IMG/VR virus record: IMGVR_UViG_3300044995_000299
Location: 1-30,430 of that record
DNA from: a virus
Length of the DNA: 30,430 bases
Strand: one strand, 5' to 3'
In this document: piece after piece, positions 6,246-14,355 of the stretch
Position numbering within the stretch: position 1 is the stretch's first letter
Layout: each line of letters begins with the position of its first letter
Made by a program: the position numbers and the translations under genes
Notes under the pieces: generated by a model
What the model saw: only the letters and a program-made list of their open reading frames with translations
Told to the model about the DNA's origin: nothing
The model's database searches: none

Positions 6246-7372
6246 TTCACGAGCAGCGATACCTGGCGCGCTTCGTGGGCCGGACCGGCGACACGCCGCT
6301 GTTCGCGCTCGGCTGCCCCGGCTCCGGTTCGGGGCCAGCCGCGTTCCAGTCGTCCGTGCCGCGGGTGCTGGCCCGGTTCCTGGGGCTGACCGAGGGCGTC
6401 CCGCTCTACGGCTACTCCACCTGCGAGTTCCCGCGCATCGGCCGCTACCTGATGCGCTTCGTCGGCATGACGGCGGACGACGTGCCGGTGTACGCGCTGG
6501 GCTGCTGCCCGGAGTCGTCGAGCGGCTCCTCCGGGGAGAGCGGGTCATCGGGCGAAAGCTCGGGCTTCAGCGGCTCCTCGGGGGAAAGCGGATCGTCGGG
6601 CGAAAGCTCCGGGTTCAGCGGGTCGTCCGGGGAGAGTTCCGGCTTCAGTGGCTCGTCGGGCGAAAGCTCGGGGCTGAGCGGTCCCTCAGGTGACAGCTCC
6701 GGTTTCAGCGGCTCGTCAGGCCCATCGGGACAATCCGGCTCGTCGGGAGAGAGTTCCGGCCCGAGCGGGTCGTCGGGCGAGGGCTCCAGCTCTTCCGAGG
6801 CCAGCTCGGGCAGCAGCGGGTCGTCGGGCCTTTCCGGTTCTTCGGGAGCGAGTTCCGGCCCGAGCGGGTCGGTGAGTGGTTCCGGGTCCGCCTCGGGTTC
6901 CGCCAGCGCAGGCACGAGCGGGGCCAGCGGCTCGTCGGGGGAGAGCGGATCGGGATCGGCAGCGGGCAGCGACGCGGGGAGCGGCTCGGCTTCCGGTTCA
7001 CAGCCCGGCTCCGCGTCCGGCCCGCCCAGCGGGAGCGGCTCCGCCTCCAGCGGTGCGCCGGGATCGGGCTCCGCCTCGGGAAGCAGCCCGCCGGCGAGCA
7101 GCGGTGTCGGCTCGCCGGCCAGTTCCGGCGTCGGTGCGTCCGGCGCGGGATCGTCCGGTGCGGCCAGCGGCTCCGCGCCCGGCTCCGTGCCCAACTCGGG
7201 ACCGGGCAGCGTTCCCGTGCCGGAGGGGTCGGGAGCGGGCAGTTCCGGGTCGTCGGGCTCTGGGTCGGGGAGCGGCGACGGCTCCGACTCCGGCGACGGC
7301 GGCTCGTCCGGCCCCGGGTCGGACGCGGGCCAGGCCAGCGGCAGCCTCTTTTACCGAGAAGACATCGTGTAG
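6242..7372 (+). CDS. Ser/Gly-rich fibre-like protein with triplicated N-terminal motif
   Basis: A 376-residue protein initiates at GTG 6242, overlapping the previous TGA (GTGA). Residues 6-25, 41-61 and 68-88 are three copies of a motif of the form R-x-L-x-R-F-x-G-x-T-x(3-4)-P-x-[FY], each followed by a Cys. From about residue 91 to 365 the protein is almost only Ser and Gly with scattered Glu, Phe, Pro, Ala and Asp. Its 10-residue period 'GSSGESSGFS' is clearest at 95-170. The last nine residues, 'SLFYREDIV', return to normal composition. It is probably an extended, flexible fibre or spike linker. The dense Ser content makes it an obvious substrate for the glycosyltransferase encoded next. 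No other family is recognised. Confidence 0.75.
   Translation: MIHEQRYLARFVGRTGDTPLFALGCPGSGSGPAAFQSSVPRVLARFLGLTEGVPLYGYSTCEFPRIGRYLMRFVGMTADDVPVYALGCCPESSSGSSGESGSSGESSGFSGSSGESGSSGESSGFSGSSGESSGFSGSSGESSGLSGPSGDSSGFSGSSGPSGQSGSSGESSGPSGSSGEGSSSSEASSGSSGSSGLSGSSGASSGPSGSVSGSGSASGSASAGTSGASGSSGESGSGSAAGSDAGSGSASGSQPGSASGPPSGSGSASSGAPGSGSASGSSPPASSGVGSPASSGVGASGAGSSGAASGSAPGSVPNSGPGSVPVPEGSGAGSSGSSGSGSGSGDGSDSGDGGSSGPGSDAGQASGSLFYREDIV
6512..7342 (+). repeat. Imperfect tandem coding repeat for the Ser/Gly tract
   Basis: This in-frame low-complexity tract has units of about 30 nt (10 codons), most regular between roughly 6520 and 6780. They encode variants of 'GSSGESSGFS', and two early units are extended to 48 nt. 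Third-position differences among units show they are not recent exact copies. Downstream the period fades into irregular Ser/Gly/Ala/Pro codons. Such tracts change length by slippage and recombination, so strain-to-strain variation in fibre length is expected (inference). The tract also creates long false open frames on the opposite strand. Confidence 0.8.
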
Positions 7373-7392
7373 CGCGTTCCTTGGGGGTCGTG

Positions 7393-8733
7393 ATGAGTGC
7401 CACGCTGCTTGACGAGAAGGCCATCGACTGGACCAGCTGCGCGTCGGCCGCGCCGGAGTTGTCGGTCGAGCAGATGATCCGGCTGATCGCGCACGCCCCG
7501 CCCGGCCCGTGGCCCAACGGCTGGGCGTCGTGGGCCAATGTGAACGAAGCCCATCGCGTCATGGCCAGGCGGTTCGCTCAGACGCTGCGGACGCCGCGCC
7601 TCAGCTACCCGCAAGAGCGCGGGATCGTCATCGCCGGCGGCGGGCTGAAATACTTCCCGAGCGTCTGGGTCGGCGTCAACCTGATCCGCCACTTCGGCTG
7701 CACGCTGCCGATCCAGCTCTGGCACCTCGGCACCGGCGAGATCGACCCCTACCTGCACCGGCTCCTCAAGCCGCTCGGCGTCGAGTGCGTCGACGCCCGC
7801 GAGGTCGAGAAGGAGCACCCGTGCCGGATTCTGTGCGGCTGGGAGTTGAAGCCGTTCTCGACGTTGCATTCGCCGTTCGCGGAGGTCCTATTCCTCGACG
7901 CCGACTGCGGGCCGTGCCGCGACGTGACCGAAGTCTTCGCCTGGCCGGAGTACCTCGACAAGGGCGCGATCTTCTGGCCCGACTACGCCTGCTGGCAGCT
8001 CAAGCGCGACGTGTGGGAGATCTTCGACATCCCGGAGGTCGCGGCCCGCTGGCAGCAGGAGACGGCGTTCGAGAGCGGCCAGTACCTGATCGACAAGAGA
8101 CGCTGCTGGCGCGAACTCCGCATGGCGCTGTGGTACGCGGAGCATTCCGACTTCGTGTTCCGGGTCGTCTACGGCGACAAGGAGTGCTTCCACCTGGGCT
8201 GGCGCAAGCTCGGCAGCGACTACGCCATGCCCACCAAGGCCCCCGGCTGGAACCAGCACACCATCGTCCAGTGGGACTTCCGCGGGCAGCAGATGTTCAA
8301 CCACCGCTGCCAGGACAAGTGGAAGCTCGGCGGCGGTAATAAACGCAACGACTCCCTCGCCAACGAGGAGCTGTGCTTCAACCTCGTGGCCGACCTCCGC
8401 AAGCGCTGGGACGGCGTCCTCTGGCACAACCCCGACCCGCTTCCCGAAGAACAGCGAGTCATCGACGAACTGACCGGCCGGCGCTTCCTCTACCGCCGCG
8501 TCGGGCACGACGAACGACCGATGCGTCTAGAACGGGCGGCGAAGGTGGGCGAGGGCGCGGCCGAGTGCGAGCGTCGCTGGGATGTGAACATCGACGACGG
8601 TCACGCGATCCTGACGCTCAGCCGACTGGACCGGCCAACGTGTCACCTGCAGCGCACCGGCGACGGTTCGTGGTACGGGCAGTGGCTCGAACATGAGCGG
8701 ATGCCAGTCGAGTTCATCCCCCTGGAGGCCTGA
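7393..8733 (+). CDS. DXD-motif glycosyltransferase of the phage tail cassette
   Basis: A 446-residue protein. ATG 7393 is chosen because it has a GGGGG ribosome-like site a few bases upstream; GTG 7390 or TTG 7381 are possible alternatives. Residues 77-84 'GIVIAGGG' begin a nucleotide-sugar-binding fold. 'EVLFLDADCGPCRD' holds the DXD metal/sugar-nucleotide motif at 169-171. A later 'QYLIDKRRCW' and 'GDKECFHLGWR' follow the layout of the MNN1/alpha-mannosyltransferase-like family (Mannosyl_trans3). It has no signal peptide and no membrane segment, so it acts in the cytoplasm on a soluble acceptor. The gene lies 20 bp after the Ser/Gly-rich fibre gene and 2 bp before the FkbM gene. Fold class is well supported; donor, acceptor and family subdivision are inferred. 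Confidence 0.75.
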   Translation: MSATLLDEKAIDWTSCASAAPELSVEQMIRLIAHAPPGPWPNGWASWANVNEAHRVMARRFAQTLRTPRLSYPQERGIVIAGGGLKYFPSVWVGVNLIRHFGCTLPIQLWHLGTGEIDPYLHRLLKPLGVECVDAREVEKEHPCRILCGWELKPFSTLHSPFAEVLFLDADCGPCRDVTEVFAWPEYLDKGAIFWPDYACWQLKRDVWEIFDIPEVAARWQQETAFESGQYLIDKRRCWRELRMALWYAEHSDFVFRVVYGDKECFHLGWRKLGSDYAMPTKAPGWNQHTIVQWDFRGQQMFNHRCQDKWKLGGGNKRNDSLANEELCFNLVADLRKRWDGVLWHNPDPLPEEQRVIDELTGRRFLYRRVGHDERPMRLERAAKVGEGAAECERRWDVNIDDGHAILTLSRLDRPTCHLQRTGDGSWYGQWLEHERMPVEFIPLEA

Positions 8734-8735
8734 CC

Positions 8736-9566
8736 ATGCCGCTACCGCCTCACGTTCTGTCCAACCGCGCCGAACTCGAAGAAGTCAGTCGCAAGAGGGC
8801 CGCCAGCGTTTACTACGGCGAGAACCGCTTGCTCGCGCGGCTCTTGGGCGACTACCTCGCGTTCGTCGATGCGCGCGACCTGATGCTCGGCCCGCGGCTG
8901 GTGCTGGATGGGTTTTGGGAGTCGTGGGTGACGCTCGCCATCGCCCGGCACCTGCGCCCCGGCATGTGGTGCGTCGATGTCGGCGCGAACTACGGCTACT
9001 ACACGCTGCTCGTGGCCGCCGCGTGTGGCCACGAGGGGCGCGTCGTGGCTTGCGAACCAAATCCGCTCCTCGCCGAGACGTACCTGCCGCAGAACCTGGC
9101 GCTGAACGGCTTCTACCACGGCGTCGAGATCTGCCCCAAAGTGGTCGGCAACATCGATGACCGCACGGTAGATTTCGTCCTGCACGACGGCGACTTCGCC
9201 ACCTCGTCGTTGGAGCGCTGGGCCTACGCGCACCGCTGCGGCACGGTGCAGGCACCGGCGATCACACTTGACCGGCTCTGCGCGGACTGGCCACGTCTCG
9301 ATTTGGTGAAGATCGACGCCGAGGGCGCGGAGGCGCTGGTCTGGGACGGGATGCAGGAAACGCTGCGCCGCTTCCCGCATGCCGCAGTCGTCCTCGAACT
9401 GCACCTCCAGCGCGACCCACCGCATTCGGTCGGTCTGCTGCACGAGATCGAACGCGCGGGCTACCAACTTCGGTGCGTCAACTACGAGGGCGAGGTCGTC
9501 CCGGCCGATGCCAACACGATCCTTGCGCAGCCGGAGGAGCACTGGACCCTCTGGTTGGGCAAGTGA
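8736..9566 (+). CDS. FkbM-family SAM-dependent methyltransferase
   Basis: A 276-residue protein begins at ATG 8736, two bases after the glycosyltransferase stop. SAM-binding motif I is 'CVDVGANYGYYTLLVAA' at 79-95 and the acidic ribose-binding residue is Glu107 in 'VVACEPNP'. The family-typical 'DLVKIDAEGAEALVWDG' lies at 189-205. The C-terminal strand 'AVVLELHLQ' and end 'HWTLWLGK' complete the FkbM pattern. Members O-methylate sugars or natural products. Coupled to the glycosyltransferase after the fibre gene, it may methylate the added glycan (inference). It is the last gene of the tail run: 257 bp without a convincing gene follow. Confidence 0.85.
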   Translation: MPLPPHVLSNRAELEEVSRKRAASVYYGENRLLARLLGDYLAFVDARDLMLGPRLVLDGFWESWVTLAIARHLRPGMWCVDVGANYGYYTLLVAAACGHEGRVVACEPNPLLAETYLPQNLALNGFYHGVEICPKVVGNIDDRTVDFVLHDGDFATSSLERWAYAHRCGTVQAPAITLDRLCADWPRLDLVKIDAEGAEALVWDGMQETLRRFPHAAVVLELHLQRDPPHSVGLLHEIERAGYQLRCVNYEGEVVPADANTILAQPEEHWTLWLGK

Positions 9567-9823
9567 ACGTGGGAATGAGGCCGATCAGCGGCTGAGTTCG
9601 TTGCGGTGCCAACAGCTGCACCGTATTGCCCACCACGATGCGCCGCGGCGCTCACACCTCGTCTTCGCTTGGCATTCGCCGGCCCGGGCGCGCTGCCCCA
9701 ACTCGCGGCCGTCGGTAGATTGTTTCCATGTCCGCCCTTGTGGTGCGGGTCGGGATCGGCTCCCGCGTCGATCAGTCGGGTCGATCCATCGGCGAAACTT
9801 CTGGACCTCTTCGGGAATAGCCT

Positions 9824-11995
9824 GTGCCCCCGCTGCCGGATTACATCGTCGCCATCTTCTGGCTCCTTTCAAACGCCCTACTGGGGGCAGCAGGATGGGT
9901 AACCGCGGCACGATTGTTTCCCAGAGATGCGATCCTGACCAGGATCGGGCACACCATCGGGTTCGGCTGGGCCTGCATCGTGTTGGTCAGTACCATCCTC
10001 GGGGCGACGGGCTTGCTTTGGCCGGCGGCGCTCATGGCCGGCGTCGCCAGCACGGCAGTGCTGATCCTAGTCCTGGTGATCCGGCGAGTGCCTGCGCCCG
10101 CCGCTGCGGATTGCGACCAGACTGACTCACATCCCGCCGCCGCACCGCCATCCCGGGTGACGCGGTGGCTCTGGGCCACCGTCTGGGCTGTCCTGTTCGC
10201 GTTCTGGGCGGGTCACGTGGTTACCGCCGGACTCCTCCGATTCCCCGATGATTTTGACACTCTGATGTACCACCTGCCGCTGGTGGACCACTGGCTCCAG
10301 GCCCGTAGTCTGTACGCCCCCGACGGTCTCCGGTGGAGCGACCCCGGGAACAACGAGTTGATTACGCTGTGGCTGGTTGCCCCCTTCTCAGGTGATTTCC
10401 TCTATGCGCTGACCAACCTGCCCGTCGCCGTACTCCTGGCCTGTGCCTCCGTCGAACTCGGCCGACAGCTCGGCCTGTCCGCATCGTTTCGGCACCTGGC
10501 CGGGCTGGCGGTGGTGACGAACTTCGTGGTCTTCAAGCAGCTAGTCGACACCGAGAACGACGTGGCCGTGGCCGCCCTCTTCCTGGCGTGCCTCGCCTAC
10601 GCACTGCGCTACGCCGATCGGCACCGCACCGCGGACCTGATCTTCGGAGTCGCTTGCTTGGGGCTGCTGGCCGGGGTCAAGTACTACGCCCTCGGCTACG
10701 CCGCCGTCGCGGTTGCGGTCGCGGTTCCCCTAATCGCTTCCCGCATGGGGTGGCGTGATGCGTTGCGGGCTAGCGGTTACGGCATCGTCGGGTTGTTCCT
10801 GTTCGGAGGCTACTGGTACCTGCGGAATTGGATTGGTGGGGGGAGCCCCTTGCATCCACTCGGGCGGGCGGTCGCGCCCGACGAGTTCGACGGGTTCTAT
10901 CCCGACGTGTGGCAAACCACATTTGTCGGCAACGGTCGCCCGGAACTTCTACCACTCGCGGTCAATGCCATCCGTTCCCTCGCGGGGCCAGTCCATCTCC
11001 TTGCGGTGGCCGCCATCCCGCTAACAAGCCTCTGGCTTGTGATTAGCTGTTACTGTCGATTCCGCCGCGGATCGCTGGTGAGTTATCGTGGGGGGCGACG
11101 CGCACTTGTCGCGGCCACGGTCGGCGCGGGCCTCATCCTCGCCGTCACGCCATTCGCAGTGGAGGATACCCCAGGGACATTGAACCAGATGCACTGGAAG
11201 TACTGCCCGGTCCGTTACGGGATGTGCTTCCTAAGCTTAGCGGTTCTCGCCTTGATTGTCGTCCTCGATGACATTTCGCGATTGGTCCAGGCAGTCGGAG
11301 CAGGACTGGTACGGTCCGTGTCGCACCGGGGCGCTGATCGCGAGGAGGAATCGGAACGTGCCGAAGTGGTGGCCGGTTGCCTGTTCGGTGCGGTTGTCCC
11401 GGTGGCGCTTGTGGCCGGACTTGCGGTCCAGTTCGTCGAGCACGTGCGGGCCGTCAAACTTGAGTGGGTAGACTCGCTGTTGATCGCGGCGAATCTCCTG
11501 CTCATCGGCTTCAACCTTTCGCTCCTCGCGAGTCATCGCGGGCGTTATCGCTGGGTGCTCGTGTCGGTGGTAGGTCTGATTTGTGCTCTCGGCGCGGCGT
11601 TCGGGGTCGAACACCTCAGTCAGCGGTGGCACAAGGGGTTCGTCCCATTCTATGACCGGATGTTGGGCGGGGGAGTGTTCGAGTACACTGCTCGGAATAT
11701 CCCACCGGGTACGACCATCTGCGTTCTGGACCACAGGCCATACCCGTTCTACGGGTCCGCCCGGCAGTTCCGGGTCTGTCAGCCCGTGTCGATGCGCACG
11801 TCGTACCCGTCCTGGGAGCAGTACCTGCGCGAGCGGCAGGTAAGGGTGCTCGCGGCACGTTTCGACATGGGACTGGATTGGCGCGGGTGGAAGAACGCCG
11901 GAGTTTGGACCGTCGATCGGCCGGATGTTTTTGTCCCGATCGATGGCCACCATTGGCCCTACAACGTCTACCGGCTGAATTGGAACGGCAAGTGA
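9824..11995 (+). CDS. Polytopic membrane glycosyltransferase, GT39/ArnT-like
   Basis: A 723-residue membrane protein starting at GTG 9824; the ribosome site is weak, and a slightly later start cannot be excluded. It has around a dozen hydrophobic segments. After the second or third lies an acidic periplasmic loop with 'FPDDFDTLMYHLPLVDHW' (142-157), the Asp-rich first-loop signature seen in GT-C glycosyltransferases (PMT/ArnT/GT39). These use polyprenyl-phosphate sugars and act at the outer face of the inner membrane. The C-terminal about 120 residues form a soluble domain ('NIPPGTTICVLDHRPYPFYG', 'MRTSYPSWEQYL'), also usual for the class. It is separated from the phage cassette by 257 bp and probably belongs to the envelope block. 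Confidence 0.7.
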   Translation: MPPLPDYIVAIFWLLSNALLGAAGWVTAARLFPRDAILTRIGHTIGFGWACIVLVSTILGATGLLWPAALMAGVASTAVLILVLVIRRVPAPAAADCDQTDSHPAAAPPSRVTRWLWATVWAVLFAFWAGHVVTAGLLRFPDDFDTLMYHLPLVDHWLQARSLYAPDGLRWSDPGNNELITLWLVAPFSGDFLYALTNLPVAVLLACASVELGRQLGLSASFRHLAGLAVVTNFVVFKQLVDTENDVAVAALFLACLAYALRYADRHRTADLIFGVACLGLLAGVKYYALGYAAVAVAVAVPLIASRMGWRDALRASGYGIVGLFLFGGYWYLRNWIGGGSPLHPLGRAVAPDEFDGFYPDVWQTTFVGNGRPELLPLAVNAIRSLAGPVHLLAVAAIPLTSLWLVISCYCRFRRGSLVSYRGGRRALVAATVGAGLILAVTPFAVEDTPGTLNQMHWKYCPVRYGMCFLSLAVLALIVVLDDISRLVQAVGAGLVRSVSHRGADREEESERAEVVAGCLFGAVVPVALVAGLAVQFVEHVRAVKLEWVDSLLIAANLLLIGFNLSLLASHRGRYRWVLVSVVGLICALGAAFGVEHLSQRWHKGFVPFYDRMLGGGVFEYTARNIPPGTTICVLDHRPYPFYGSARQFRVCQPVSMRTSYPSWEQYLRERQVRVLAARFDMGLDWRGWKNAGVWTVDRPDVFVPIDGHHWPYNVYRLNWNGK

Positions 11996-12053
11996 GCAGG
12001 CGGTTTGCCAGCCGAGGCCATTCGATTGGTGTGGACAATCTCGGCGCAGTCCG

Positions 12054-12082
12054 TTGACTTGAGGCAATCGTCATGCGATAAA
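12054..12082 (+). promoter_or_regulatory. Sigma70-type promoter for the exported protein gene at 12139
   Basis: TTGACT at 12054-12059 and GATAAA at 12077-12082 are separated by exactly 17 bp. The -35 matches consensus at 5 of 6 positions and the -10 at 4 of 6. The predicted start of transcription is near 12089, giving a leader of about 50 nt with a GGAGGAG ribosome site at 12127-12133. The promoter follows the stop of the membrane glycosyltransferase by about 60 bp. Confidence 0.5.
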
Positions 12083-12138
12083 AGCTTGTGCAAGAACGAA
12101 AGTCACAACAGGGCAGATCCAATCGGGAGGAGCCAGCG

Positions 12139-13563
12139 ATGTCGAGGTTGCCTTACTGGGCCATGTTGTTCTTCGGCTTCGGTGTGATCTGCGACACCGC
12201 TTTCGGCCAACAACCCGGTGGGTTGAGCGTGAGCGCCACGGCGGGCTCGACGACCCCGTACTGGTCCCTCGTCGGTGAAGAAACCAGTACTCCCGTCAGC
12301 GGAGAGATCTCGAACCCGCCCGCGTTCGTTTACGGACCGACCTTCACTTGGTCTATCCCGACCGTCTTGTACGCAGCAAGCCCTCCTCCCATCGCGCCGG
12401 CTGAAGGCGGTTACTATGCGTATTTTGAAGACCCGAATGCCGCACAGACCACTCTCAAAGCTACTCTTTACACCGCAGGATACTGGCACTTCGATCTACG
12501 TCTGGATGTGTACGGTTTGATCGACGGCTATCCCCCAGTGCCGGTCGGCGGCACCGCGTTCTGCGCGGCCGAGCCGGTCGCGGCAGATGAACTCGTCATC
12601 AAGAGGCAGAAAGACGGCGGCAATGCTTACGACCCGATCGGGGCGAACAATAAGGACATGCTCCCAGGAGAGTACGTCGATCTCAAGGTCGAGGACCCAA
12701 ATGGGGGTGCGGTCGCAAATATCCAGTGGACGGTCCCAGCGACGATCTTCAAGGATTACACGTCATCGACGAAGGAAGCCAAGAAGACCGATGTCGCGGC
12801 GAACGACCTCAAACAGCAGGTGATCAACTTTTTTTGGTCAGATAGCGGAGATAAGGCGGTATCTGTGCAGGCGACGGTAGGTGGAAAGCCGGGGAAGGCC
12901 AAGGCGACATTGTCCGTGAAGCAGCCAACTACTTCGCTCACCGCGAGCGAGTTCGGCGACGTGTACCTCGTTCCGAACTACAACCCACCCAGCCAACCGG
13001 GTGTGACGGCAACGGCGTTTGGGGTATTCAAGGACAAGGACGGCACTCCGCCGGGGATCAAGCTGTCAGGGAAAGTGCAGGTGCCGCAAGGCTTCGCAGA
13101 AGGCTCATGGCGGTTCGTTCAGCTAGTCAATAGCAAGCAACTATCCCTGAAGGGAAAGGACGAATTACTGAAGATCGATACGGGCGGTTTCGTTCTCGAC
13201 ACGGACTTGCCGTATAAAACCCTCGAGAAGGGAGGCAAAGATTTAGCCACGGGGGACACAGCCTACACTATGGTCGATACGCTCGAGGCGTACTGTCTCC
13301 TGAAGAATGACACGATGGAGATAGTCTTGGACAGTGCCGAGCGTTCCGACGCTTTCAAGACGTACATCATGTTCAAGCCGGCCGGCGCCAAATCGCAGTA
13401 CGTTCCCCTCAAACGGTTCGACTGGAACTGGTCTGGGAAGGCGATCAGGGATGCGAACGCGAAGACGTACACTCTACAAAAGGGCGCCGAGGCCAAGAAG
13501 GCCGACGCGGCCGCGGACGACGCCAAGCATCCCGAATGGTCGAAGAATTACACTGATTTCTAA
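12139..13563 (+). CDS. Exported protein of unknown function, Ig-like strands
   Basis: A 474-residue protein. ATG 12139 is chosen for its GGAGGAG ribosome site and because the signal peptide 'MSRLPYWAMLFFGFGVICDT' begins there, with a cleavage site likely after 'AFG' near residue 25; in-frame codons from 12088 are leader. The mature protein has many short beta segments and resembles secreted multi-Ig-domain planctomycete proteins. Examples are 'LVIKRQKDGGNAYDPIGANN' and 'DLKVEDPNGGAVANIQWTVP', where 'NGG..xIQWTVP' is PKD/Ig-like. The C-terminus is Lys/Ala/Asp rich ('KGAEAKKADAAADDAKHPEW'). GC content is visibly lower than in the phage module. I cannot assign a function; export is well supported. 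Confidence 0.7.
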   Translation: MSRLPYWAMLFFGFGVICDTAFGQQPGGLSVSATAGSTTPYWSLVGEETSTPVSGEISNPPAFVYGPTFTWSIPTVLYAASPPPIAPAEGGYYAYFEDPNAAQTTLKATLYTAGYWHFDLRLDVYGLIDGYPPVPVGGTAFCAAEPVAADELVIKRQKDGGNAYDPIGANNKDMLPGEYVDLKVEDPNGGAVANIQWTVPATIFKDYTSSTKEAKKTDVAANDLKQQVINFFWSDSGDKAVSVQATVGGKPGKAKATLSVKQPTTSLTASEFGDVYLVPNYNPPSQPGVTATAFGVFKDKDGTPPGIKLSGKVQVPQGFAEGSWRFVQLVNSKQLSLKGKDELLKIDTGGFVLDTDLPYKTLEKGGKDLATGDTAYTMVDTLEAYCLLKNDTMEIVLDSAERSDAFKTYIMFKPAGAKSQYVPLKRFDWNWSGKAIRDANAKTYTLQKGAEAKKADAAADDAKHPEWSKNYTDF

Positions 13564-13603
13564 TCGAAATGTCCCCCCGAGTCATGGACCGACTCGTTCG
13601 GCC

Positions 13604-13632
13604 TTGAGCCGGGACTGGGTGGCCGCTATAAG
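13604..13632 (+). promoter_or_regulatory. Sigma70-type promoter for the exported protein gene at 13680
   Basis: TTGAGC at 13604-13609 and TATAAG at 13627-13632 are spaced by 17 bp. This is one of the best promoter matches in the window. The start codon lies 48 bp downstream of the -10. A small hairpin, GAGTC-N7-GACTC at 13580-13596, lies just upstream and may end the preceding transcript weakly. Confidence 0.5.
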
Positions 13633-13679
13633 TGCCGACTTCATGCTTGGCTGTTTCTGCTGCCTCCCTGGGTACTCGA

Positions 13680-14276
13680 ATGAATACGTATTTCTTACTC
13701 GCGGTGACGGTTGGAATCCCGATGCTCGCAGTCGCTGGGGCGGGAAGCGCCGAGCCGCTGCCGACCGATCCAGCGGTACCGGAGACGCTACTCGTCGGCC
13801 CGGAGACGGGAACGATGAGCGCCACGGACGGCAACCGAACGTTCGCGGCGCGCGTCCCCAAGGCCGTGGCTGCGGGAGAGCCGATCCGAATCGATGCCGA
13901 ACTCCGCAACACCGGAACGGGTGTGATCAAGGTCGATGTGTCGAATCTGGATATTCCTCCAGTGCGCATCCAGGTGCGGACTGCGGCCGGTGAACCCGTC
14001 CCGCTGACGCGGTTCGGTGAGAGCGTGCTCGGGAAGGGGAGCCTGAAGGCGCTCATTCGCCGCGGGGCCAGTTCAATCGCCTTTCCACTCGCGCAGAACG
14101 ACAGCATACCGTTCTCTATCCGCAACTTGGCTCTATATTACGACTTGACCATTCCTGGCGAGTACACGGTTACAGTTTCACGGACGTTCCGCATCGGTGA
14201 CAATCTCCGTGACGCGAAGTTTCAGGAGTTGGTTGTGGGTCCGATTCCGTTTACTGTGATCTCACATAATAGATGA
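13680..14276 (+). CDS. Exported beta-sandwich protein of unknown function
   Basis: A 198-residue protein starting at ATG 13680; the in-frame ATG at 13632 overlaps the promoter and is rejected. Residues 1-21 form a signal peptide ('MNTYFLLAVTVGIPMLAVAG'). The body has 'PKAVAAGEPIRIDAELRNTG' followed by 'VIKVDVSNLDIPPVRIQV' and 'YYDLTIPGEYTVTVSRTFR'. This is the strand order of small extracellular Ig-like or BsuPI-type proteinase-inhibitor folds, with an opening 'LRNTG' turn and a closing 'PGEYTVTV' strand. No catalytic residues are apparent. It sits between two other exported proteins of unknown role with its own promoter. Fold suggestion is tentative; export is well supported. Confidence 0.65.
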   Translation: MNTYFLLAVTVGIPMLAVAGAGSAEPLPTDPAVPETLLVGPETGTMSATDGNRTFAARVPKAVAAGEPIRIDAELRNTGTGVIKVDVSNLDIPPVRIQVRTAAGEPVPLTRFGESVLGKGSLKALIRRGASSIAFPLAQNDSIPFSIRNLALYYDLTIPGEYTVTVSRTFRIGDNLRDAKFQELVVGPIPFTVISHNR

Positions 14277-14355
14277 CGTGCCCCGTCAATCTCCGATACA
14301 GTGAGTTCTCTGGAGGGATGTTGGTGCCCAGGTGTTTCAATCGTGCGTGCCCTGG

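Noticed and set aside
6445-7194. A 249-residue minus-strand open frame rich in Pro, Glu, Asp and Leu.
   Set aside because: It is the complement of the Ser/Gly repeat tract; the period and composition follow from the plus-strand fibre gene, and no neighbours run on the minus strand.
9379-10125. A 248-residue plus-strand open frame bridging the FkbM and membrane glycosyltransferase genes.
   Set aside because: Its ends overlap two well-supported genes in other frames and the middle has no protein-like pattern, so the 9567-9823 gap is considered non-coding.
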